A stretch of DNA of 23,963 nucleotides. Source: Prevotellaceae bacterium. GTDB taxonomy: Bacteria > Bacteroidota > Bacteroidia > Bacteroidales > Paludibacteraceae. Below, in pieces: positions 1 through 6,155 of this stretch. The notes under the pieces are model-generated. The model worked only from the letters and a program-made list of their open reading frames with translations. It was not told the origin of the DNA and did not search any database. The position numbers and the translations under genes were made by a program. The stretch is from NCBI GenBank assembly GCA_031270565.1, contig JAISXJ010000047.1:1-23963 (forward strand), given 5' to 3'. The stretch's first letter is position 1. Each line of letters starts with the position of its first letter.

Positions 1-303
1 GGACAAAATGTGAATAACCGTAAGTGCAACTTACGGATAACGACGAAACACAACCAACCTCAACCCGTAGGGTTGAACTAAATGATAATTCAACCCATAC
101 GGGTTGATGTTCAGCGTATTGCGATGTCCGTAAGTTGCACTTACGGTTATTCACATAACGCCCTAACGGGCAAAAAAACGGCTTCCTCGACTGCCTGAAA
201 ACTCTACCCCTCGTTTGCAACGAGGGGTAAATGGTAATCTCGTTTGTAACGAGACAGGTCGTTAAAAACGACCAACCAATAACTCCTCGTCAGAGACGAG
301 GAG
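1..303. repeat. Array of short perfect hairpins (left array)
   Basis: This gene-free stretch is a string of small perfect inverted repeats. Stems of 6-11 bp enclose 3-4 nt loops at 18-36 (CCGTAAGT/GCA loop), 61-75 and 91-106 (both CAACCC/GGGTTG), 128-146, 205-229 (11-bp stem, TGC loop), 238-254, 257-273 (GGTCGTT/AAA loop) and 283-303 (CTCCTCGTC/AGA loop). A short GCCC/GGGC hairpin lies near 160-171. The stems mostly differ from one another, so this is a modular array and not a simple tandem repeat. None is followed by a T-run typical of a terminator. No convincing ORF is present. The function is unknown to me. Confidence 0.8.
9..155. repeat. 29-bp inverted repeat enclosing an 89-bp insert
   Basis: Positions 9-37 are the exact reverse complement of 127-155, and each arm contains one CCGTAAGT hairpin. 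The outer flanks (ggacaaaa on the left; taacgccctaacgggc and a cggcttcctcgactgcctga linker on the right) match, in reverse complement, the sequence around the uninterrupted palindrome at 9794-9830. The left copy therefore looks like the same element with about 110 bp added inside its palindrome: the 89-bp insert plus a second hairpin core. The insert carries two CAACCC hairpins of its own. Confidence 0.8.
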
Positions 304-316
304 TAGTGGAGACATT

Positions 317-376
317 ATTCACTATTCGTTATTCACTACTAACTACACTCTAATAACTAAAAACTAAAAAAAGGTG
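317..376 (+). repeat. AT-rich pre-promoter repeat block, copy A
   Basis: This low-complexity stretch is made of ATTCACTATTCGTTATTCAC-type and actaaaaactaaaaaa-type words and ends directly in a TACCTTTG promoter box. Its first 21 bp (317-337) recur exactly at 4225-4245 and, in reverse complement, at 9507-9527. In each case the repeat lies upstream of a promoter and points the same way relative to the gene. Confidence 0.75.
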
Positions 377-384
377 TACCTTTG
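377..384 (+). promoter_or_regulatory. Bacteroidota-type -7 box for the response regulator gene
   Basis: TACCTTTG matches the TAnnTTTG -7 consensus of Bacteroidota primary-sigma promoters. It lies 62 bp upstream of the start codon at 447. No clear TTTG-like -33 element is visible; the upstream sequence is instead an A/T-rich repeat. The same GGTGTACCTTTGCA context occurs in front of sppA. Confidence 0.65.
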
Positions 385-446
385 CAGACAAAACCGAATG
401 AGCGGTTGCAATAACCGTCATATATTAATTATTAATGTAATTTTCT

Positions 447-1598
447 ATGGCTACTATTTTAATTGTTGACGATGAACAGAGCATCCGCAATACTCTGAAG
501 GATATTTTGGAGTTTGAGAAATACAGCGTTGATGTTGCAGCAAATGCGGCAGAAGCGCTTGTCTGCGTCAAAAATAAACCATACGATTTAGTTTTTTCAG
601 ACATAAAAATGCCTAATGTGGACGGTATCGACCTCCTGCAACAACTGATTGAAGATGGTTTTGAAAGTCCCATCGTTATGATTTCGGGACACGGCAACAT
701 CGAAACGGCAGTTGAATGTATCAAAAAAGGAGCGTATGACTTTATTGAAAAGCCTATCGACCTCAACCGCCTGCTGGTAGTGGTGCGTAATGCACTGGAT
801 TGCAAAAAGCTGGTGTCCACTACCAAAATACTGAAAAAGAAAATAGATCGACACTACGTTATGATAGGCGAATCGGATGCGGTGAAACGGTTGCGTGAGA
901 TTATTATGCGTGTCGCTCCTACCGATGCCAGAGTGCTTATCACCGGCAAAAATGGCACCGGCAAAGAGGTTGTAGCAAGGCAAATATACAGTCTGAGCGC
1001 CCGCTCTTCCGCACCTTTTGTGGAGGTGAACTGCGCCGCCATACCATCGGAACTCATTGAGAGCGAACTTTTCGGACACGAAAAGGGAGCCTTCACATCC
1101 GCCATTCGGCAACGTTCAGGAAAGTTTGAACAGGCAAACGACGGCACTCTGTTTCTTGATGAAATAGGCGATATGAATCTCTCGGCGCAGGCTAAGGTGT
1201 TGCGCGGGCTGCAGGAAAATGTTATCACGCCTGTCGGCAGCGACAAACAGATAAAAATTAACGTCCGCGTTATTGCTGCAACCAATAAAGACCTTCAGAA
1301 AGAGATTGAGAAAGGCACATTTCGCGAAGATTTGTTTCATCGTATCAATGTTATTCCCATTCACGTTGCCGAATTGGCGGAACGGCGAGATGACATTCCT
1401 TTGCTGATAGATCATTTTTCAACACTCATTTGTGAGGAACAGGGTATTGCTCTGAAAGAATTTTCTCCGCAAGCCATTAAGTTACTTAAAGAGCGTCAGT
1501 GGCCGGGCAATATTCGCGAATTGCGCAATATCGTGGAACGGCTTATCATTCTCGGCGGGCGCGTTATCACCGAAATAGATGTTGAAGCATTTGCATGA
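447..1598 (+). CDS. Sigma-54-dependent response regulator lacking a DNA-binding domain
   Basis: This 383-aa protein has a receiver domain (about 1-118) followed by a sigma-54-interacting AAA+ domain (about 138-375). Receiver residues visible are D8/D9, phosphoacceptor D52, S80 and K102. The AAA+ domain shows Walker A GKNGTGK (167-173), the sigma-54 contact loop as GAFTSA (214-219) instead of GAFTGA, Walker B FLDE (236-239), the FREDLFHR arginine-finger region (292-299) and sensor II in WPGNIREL. The protein stops right after this domain: the Fis-type helix-turn-helix of NtrC proteins is missing, and I see no frameshifted remnant downstream. H. pylori FlgR and chlamydial CtcC have the same reduced architecture and similar length. 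It should activate sigma-54 RNA polymerase after phosphorylation by a histidine kinase that is not in this window. Its target is not shown; the kam genes 108 bp downstream, or distant sigma-54 promoters such as the one before groS, are candidates. Confidence 0.9.
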   Translation: MATILIVDDEQSIRNTLKDILEFEKYSVDVAANAAEALVCVKNKPYDLVFSDIKMPNVDGIDLLQQLIEDGFESPIVMISGHGNIETAVECIKKGAYDFIEKPIDLNRLLVVVRNALDCKKLVSTTKILKKKIDRHYVMIGESDAVKRLREIIMRVAPTDARVLITGKNGTGKEVVARQIYSLSARSSAPFVEVNCAAIPSELIESELFGHEKGAFTSAIRQRSGKFEQANDGTLFLDEIGDMNLSAQAKVLRGLQENVITPVGSDKQIKINVRVIAATNKDLQKEIEKGTFREDLFHRINVIPIHVAELAERRDDIPLLIDHFSTLICEEQGIALKEFSPQAIKLLKERQWPGNIRELRNIVERLIILGGRVITEIDVEAFA

Positions 1599-1617
1599 TT
1601 TCTGAAAAAATAACTAA

Positions 1618-1646
1618 ATTCGCACGTTTTTTCGCCGGATGCGAAT
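1618..1646. promoter_or_regulatory. Inverted repeat in the gap before kamD
   Basis: ATTCGCA (1618-1624) and TGCGAAT (1640-1646) form a 7-bp dyad with a 15-nt T-rich centre in the 108-bp gap between the response regulator and kamD. No T-run follows, so it is not an obvious terminator. It could be an operator, an RNA processing hairpin, or chance. I see no good TAnnTTTG box in this gap, so the kam genes may be co-transcribed with the regulator. Confidence 0.3.
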
Positions 1647-1706
1647 CTTGTTATTTGTATAAATATCCTGTTAAAATAAGAACTTAAAATTACCCTTTTA
1701 AATAAT

Positions 1707-3272
1707 ATGAAAAACACTATGAAAAGCAAAGTCGGACTGAATTTCGACAAGGTGGCGCATGCCAAAGCCGTGTCAAAGCGCATTGCCGACGATGTTCAGA
1801 TGTTTGTGGAGAATTATACTACCGTCGCGGTAGAACGCACCATTTGCCGCCTGCTTGGTGTGGACGGCGTGAATAAAAATGACGTTCCGTTGCCGAATAT
1901 TCTGGTTGATTCTCTGAAAAACAGCGGCGCTCTGGGAGATGGCGTTATGTTTACAGTAGGTAATGCGATGGTGGAGACAGCGCTCTCGCCTCAGCAGATT
2001 GCCGACAGGATTGCCGAAAATACACTGGACATTACCAAACTACCCGTTCATCCCCGTTCCGCGATAGATGCTGCCTTGCAGCCCTGTATTGAAGCAAGCA
2101 TTAACCGCATCAAAGCTCGACGCGCCCGTCGTGAGCATTATCTCAACACCATTGGTGAAGGTTCAAAACCCTATCTCTATGTGATTGTCGCCACAGGTAA
2201 TATCTTTGAAGATGTTGTTCAGGCTGAAGCTGCCGCACGGCAGGGAGCGGATATTATCGCCGTGATACGAACCACCGGACAGAGTTTGCTTGATTATGTG
2301 CCTTATGGCGCTACCACAGAAGGATTCGGAGGTACATTTGCCACACAGGAAAATTTTCGTATCATGCGTACTGCACTCGACAATGTCGGCGAGGAGATTG
2401 GACGTTACATCCGTCTGTGCAACTACTGTTCGGGACTTTGCATGCCCGAAATTGCCGTAATGGGCGCACTGGAAGGGCTGGATGTCATGCTTAATGATGC
2501 GCTGTATGGCATTCTTTTCCGCGATATAAATATGCAGCGCACGATGGTTGACCAATACTTTTCGCGTATCATCAATGGTTTTGCAGGGGTGATTATCAAT
2601 ACCGGCGAAGATAATTATCTGACAACCGCCGATGCTTACGAAGAGGCTCATACCGTTCTGGCTTCGGACTGCATTAATGAGCAGCTGGCGCTGATTGCCG
2701 GTTTGCCCGAAGAACAGATGGGACTTGGACACGCCTTTGAGATGGAGCCGCAACTCGAAAATGGCTTTCTCTACGAACTGGCGCAGGCTCAAATGACCCG
2801 TGAGATATTTCCGAATGCTCCGCTGAAATATATGCCGCCAACCAAATTTATGACCGGAAACATCTTTCGCGGACACCTGCAGGACGCCCTTTTCAATATC
2901 ATTGGCATTTGGACGAATCAGGGGTTGCAACTGCTCGGTATGCCTACGGAAGCCATTCACACGCCCTTTATGAGCGACCGTTATCTGTCCATTGAAAACG
3001 CAAAGTATATTTTTAATAACATGAAAAATATTGGCGACGAGGTAGAATTTAAACCAAACGGCATCATTCAGAAACGAGCTGCACAGGTCTTGGACAATGC
3101 CATTGAGCTACTCGAAAAGATGGAAGCCGAAGGCTTGTTTACCGCTCTGGAAAAAGGTATTTTCGGCGACGTGAAACGTCCCAGAAATGGCGGAAAGGGT
3201 CTTGACGGCGTAGTGCCTAAAAAAGAACTCTATTTTAATCCATTTATTAACTTAATGAAAAATCACGCCTGA
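1707..3272 (+). CDS. kamD: Lysine 5,6-aminomutase, alpha subunit
   Basis: This 521-aa protein matches the KamD large subunit of adenosylcobalamin- and PLP-dependent D-lysine / L-beta-lysine 5,6-aminomutase along its whole length. The enzyme moves the terminal amino group of lysine or beta-lysine from C6 to C5 in anaerobic lysine fermentation to acetate and butyrate. Recognisable family stretches are KLPVHPRSAIDAALQPC near 111-127, LYVIVATGNIFEDVVQAE near 157-174, YVPYGATTEGFGGTFATQEN near 197-216, and PLKYMPPTKFMTGNIFRGH near 374-392. The alpha subunit forms the TIM-barrel active site and works with KamE, encoded 43 bp downstream. The start at 1707 is the first ATG in frame; a second ATG at 1719 is also possible. 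It lies downstream of a sigma-54 activator, which may be in the same transcript. Confidence 0.95.
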   Translation: MKNTMKSKVGLNFDKVAHAKAVSKRIADDVQMFVENYTTVAVERTICRLLGVDGVNKNDVPLPNILVDSLKNSGALGDGVMFTVGNAMVETALSPQQIADRIAENTLDITKLPVHPRSAIDAALQPCIEASINRIKARRARREHYLNTIGEGSKPYLYVIVATGNIFEDVVQAEAAARQGADIIAVIRTTGQSLLDYVPYGATTEGFGGTFATQENFRIMRTALDNVGEEIGRYIRLCNYCSGLCMPEIAVMGALEGLDVMLNDALYGILFRDINMQRTMVDQYFSRIINGFAGVIINTGEDNYLTTADAYEEAHTVLASDCINEQLALIAGLPEEQMGLGHAFEMEPQLENGFLYELAQAQMTREIFPNAPLKYMPPTKFMTGNIFRGHLQDALFNIIGIWTNQGLQLLGMPTEAIHTPFMSDRYLSIENAKYIFNNMKNIGDEVEFKPNGIIQKRAAQVLDNAIELLEKMEAEGLFTALEKGIFGDVKRPRNGGKGLDGVVPKKELYFNPFINLMKNHA

Positions 3273-3315
3273 AAATGGCGCATTAATACCATAACAACTA
3301 AATATATAAAGCGCT

Positions 3316-4104
3316 ATGAGCGGAGGATTATATTCTATGGAGGGCAAGAATTTTGACCAGACCCTCGACCTGAAACGCATTAAACCATACGGCGACACCA
3401 TGAACGATGGCAAAACGCAACTCAGTTTTACTTTGCCTGTGCCATGCACTGACGAAGCCGTTGAAGCTGCCAAACAGTTAATCAAGAAAATGGGCTTTGA
3501 GAATCCGCAGGTGGTCTTCTACAAAGAGCTAACCGAGGGGTTTACATTTTTCAACTGCTACGGTTCTACCTCGCATACGGTGGATTATACGGCTATTCAC
3601 GTTCCAAAAGTGGAGAGTTCCACTATGGATATGCACGCCTGCGACACTTTTATCAAGGAACATATCGGACGGAAGATTGTCGTAGTGGGAGCAAGCACAG
3701 GAACGGATGCCCATACGGTCGGTATTGACGCAATTATGAATATGAAAGGTTATGCCGGACATTATGGTATGGAGCGTTACGAGATGTTTGAGGCATACAA
3801 TCTGGGCAGTCAGGTGCCTAATGACGAATTTATTGCCAAAGCCATCGAATTGCAAGCCGATGCGCTGATGGTTTCGCAGACCGTTACGCAAAAGGATGTG
3901 CACATCAAGAATCTGGTGGAACTGGTAGAGTTGCTTGAAGCGGAAGGCTTGCGACACAAGGTGATTCTCGTCTGTGGTGGTCCACGTATAAGCCACGAGT
4001 TAGCAAAGGAGCTTGGTTATGATGCGGGGTTTGGGATGAATTCATACGCCGATGACGTAGCTTCGTACATCGCAGAAGAACTCAACCACCGCCTGAATGG
4101 CTGA
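3316..4104 (+). CDS. kamE: Lysine 5,6-aminomutase, beta (B12-binding) subunit
   Basis: This 262-aa protein is the small KamE subunit. An N-terminal dimerisation region (about 1-100) precedes a Rossmann-like B12-binding domain. The cobalamin motif DxHxxG is present as DAHTVG (131-136), so H133 should be the cobalt ligand. K144 in NMKGY lies where the Clostridium sticklandii enzyme has its PLP-Schiff-base lysine; both residues fall at the numbers known for that enzyme. GGPRISHELAKELGYDAGFG near 216-235 fits the C-terminal part of the cobalamin domain. The enzyme should therefore be active. It follows kamD after 43 bp. No other lysine-fermentation gene (kamA, kdd, kce, kal, CoA-transferase) is in the window, and a repeat-rich gap follows. 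Confidence 0.95.
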   Translation: MSGGLYSMEGKNFDQTLDLKRIKPYGDTMNDGKTQLSFTLPVPCTDEAVEAAKQLIKKMGFENPQVVFYKELTEGFTFFNCYGSTSHTVDYTAIHVPKVESSTMDMHACDTFIKEHIGRKIVVVGASTGTDAHTVGIDAIMNMKGYAGHYGMERYEMFEAYNLGSQVPNDEFIAKAIELQADALMVSQTVTQKDVHIKNLVELVELLEAEGLRHKVILVCGGPRISHELAKELGYDAGFGMNSYADDVASYIAEELNHRLNG

Positions 4105-4290
4105 AGATGCCGAATAACGAACAATGAATAGTGAATAACGAATTGAGAATTGAGAATTAAGAATTACGATTGACGAATTAAAACTCTAAACTCTAAAAAC
4201 TATACTCTAAAAAAAATTGTCACTATTCACTATTCGTTATTCACTAACAACTAATAACTACACTCTAACAACTAAAAACTAAAAAAGGTG
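4105..4290 (+). repeat. AT-rich pre-promoter repeat block, copy B
   Basis: The gap between kamE and sppA is almost entirely low-complexity repeat. Purine-rich gaataacgaa / gagaattgagaatt words come first, then aactctaaactctaaa words, then the 21-bp segment at 4225-4245 that is identical to 317-337, then actaaaaactaaaaaa leading into the promoter. A 14-bp inverted repeat (4130-4143 and 4232-4245) brackets the middle of the block. No ORF is credible here. Confidence 0.7.
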
Positions 4291-4298
4291 TACCTTTG
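4291..4298 (+). promoter_or_regulatory. Bacteroidota-type -7 box for sppA
   Basis: TACCTTTG lies 81 bp upstream of the sppA start, in the same actaaaaactaaaaaaggtg context as the box at 377-384. A TTTG -33 element is not evident. Confidence 0.65.
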
Positions 4299-4379
4299 CA
4301 CGCTCAATGGCATCCGCCGAAGCAGAACGGATATGCCTTGCAAACAGCATGACTTTCACAATCTTATTCAAATTTACGT

Positions 4380-6134
4380 ATGAAAAAATTCTTCAAAATG
4401 ACGTTGGCAACATTCGTCGGCGTGTTTCTCTTTACAGTGATATGCACGGGACTGCTCTTTATACTGTTGGGAACAGTGGCGTCGCTGTCGGATGTTCCGA
4501 CCACAACGAAAGACAATACCGTGTTTCACCTCGAACTCTCCGGAACGCTCACCGAGCGTGGCGCTGACGACGTCCAGACGGCGCTGCTCTCTCGTCTCAG
4601 TATGTCATCGTCATCTATTGGACTCAATGACGTGCTCACGGCTATTGACAATGCCGAACAGGACAGTCATATTAAAGGCATTTATCTGGATTTTGGCACG
4701 CTGTCGGCATCTCCAGCATCACTGAATGAACTCCGGCAGGCACTCGAGCGTTTTAAAAGCAGTGGCAAATTCGTGATTGCATACGCCGATTATTATACAA
4801 ACGGCACGTATTATCTGGCTTCGACAGCCGATAAAATTTTTCTCAATCCCAAAGGCATGCTCGAACTGACAGGAATGTCTTTCTCGACAATCTTTTTTAA
4901 ATCGGCGCTGGATAAACTTGGCGTAGAGATGCAGGTGTTCAAAGTCGGCACGTTTAAATCGGCAGTAGAGCCATTCACCAACACCTCTATGAGCGCTGCC
5001 AACCGTCTGCAAATGGAGACTATTGTACAGTCAATATGGAAACAGACCTGCAACGCCATTGCACAATGTCGCCATATTGAACCTGCTGTTATTGACCGTT
5101 TTGCCAACGAAGGAATTTTTATGCAGGAACCGGAACTTGCCGTGCAGTATGGCTTGATTGATTCCCTTCTGTATCGTGATAATATTAAGGATGCGTTGCA
5201 GACTTATGTAACAGAAAATCATCACACCATTAAGCTGTCGCAAATGAAGCATATTGTTCCCAAACAGAAATATATGGCAGATAAAATCGCCGTCGTTTAC
5301 GCCGTCGGCAGTATTGATGACGAAAGCAGCCTCGACGGTATCAAATCTGAAAAACTTGCCAAACAGTTAACCGATTTGAGTACGGACAGCATGATAAAGG
5401 CAGTGGTACTGCGCATCAATTCTCCGGGTGGCAGCGCGTATGGCTCGGAACAGCTGTGGCATGCGGCGGAGGTGTTGAAAGCGAAAAAACCGCTTGTCGT
5501 TTCTATGGGCGACTATGCCGCCTCAGGCGGTTATTATATGGCTTGCAATGCCGATGTAATTGTGGCTCATCCAAACACGCTGACCGGCTCTATCGGCATA
5601 TTCGGACTTCTACCGAACACAAAACCGCTGACCGACAAAATCGGACTGAGTTTCGACGGTGTTAAAACAAATAAATTCAGCAATCTGGGCACTACTTCGC
5701 GTCCCGCTACCGAAGCGGAAAAGCTGCTGATACAGCGCAATATTGAGCGTGGCTACGCACTGTTTGTCAAGCGGTGTGCCGACGGGCGCGGACTGTCGGT
5801 TGATTCTATAAAAACCATTGCCGAAGGACGTGTCTGGACGGGCATTGATGCTCTACAACTTGGCTTGGTGGACACCTTGGGCAACCTCCAAACTGCCATT
5901 ACCATTGCCGCTCAAAGAGCGCATCTGGAAGCAGACGCATACGCCATCAAGACTTATCCGCCGAAAAAGGGCGTAATGGATCAGTTGCAGGAGATATTCG
6001 GAAGCAACGTTCTGCAGACAGAATGGCTCAAAAGCAATCTCGGAGAGAACTACCATTATCTGCGTCTGTTGCAACAGGCACAAGCCATGCAAGGCGTGCA
6101 GGCGCTTATGCCGTTTGTCTGTGATATTCGGTAG
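4380..6134 (+). CDS. sppA: Signal peptide peptidase SppA, long (67K) type
   Basis: This 584-aa membrane-anchored serine protease degrades signal peptides left in the membrane after secretion. It has one N-terminal transmembrane segment (about 9-33) and two tandem S49 peptidase domains. The catalytic dyad is visible: the general-base lysine K193 in GTFKSAVEP in the first half, and the nucleophile S382 in YAASGGYY in the second half, the same split arrangement as in E. coli SppA (K209/S409). INSPGGSAYGSEQLW (346-360) and TLTGSIGIFG (400-409) are further S49 signatures. The ATG at 4380 places the hydrophobic anchor correctly. The gene has its own promoter and is convergent with recQ, only 21 bp away. 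A weak AACGGTT/AACCGTT dyad at 6151-6172 may separate the two transcripts. Confidence 0.93.
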   Translation: MKKFFKMTLATFVGVFLFTVICTGLLFILLGTVASLSDVPTTTKDNTVFHLELSGTLTERGADDVQTALLSRLSMSSSSIGLNDVLTAIDNAEQDSHIKGIYLDFGTLSASPASLNELRQALERFKSSGKFVIAYADYYTNGTYYLASTADKIFLNPKGMLELTGMSFSTIFFKSALDKLGVEMQVFKVGTFKSAVEPFTNTSMSAANRLQMETIVQSIWKQTCNAIAQCRHIEPAVIDRFANEGIFMQEPELAVQYGLIDSLLYRDNIKDALQTYVTENHHTIKLSQMKHIVPKQKYMADKIAVVYAVGSIDDESSLDGIKSEKLAKQLTDLSTDSMIKAVVLRINSPGGSAYGSEQLWHAAEVLKAKKPLVVSMGDYAASGGYYMACNADVIVAHPNTLTGSIGIFGLLPNTKPLTDKIGLSFDGVKTNKFSNLGTTSRPATEAEKLLIQRNIERGYALFVKRCADGRGLSVDSIKTIAEGRVWTGIDALQLGLVDTLGNLQTAITIAAQRAHLEADAYAIKTYPPKKGVMDQLQEIFGSNVLQTEWLKSNLGENYHYLRLLQQAQAMQGVQALMPFVCDIR

Positions 6135-6155
6135 GCAACAGGCCTTGCGAAACGG

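Noticed and set aside
1..303. Hairpin array considered as a CRISPR array
   Set aside because: There is no constant repeat with regular spacers; units differ in sequence and spacing, and no cas genes are present.
2163..2960. Long open frame (265 codons) antisense to kamD
   Set aside because: It lies wholly within the conserved kamD gene, has no family resemblance and no promoter; it is a codon-bias shadow.
4691..4710. Second -24/-12-like sequence, TTTTGGCACG with GG-N10-GC spacing
   Set aside because: It lies inside the sppA coding sequence, its -12 part (CGGCA) is poor, and no gene starts downstream; probably chance.
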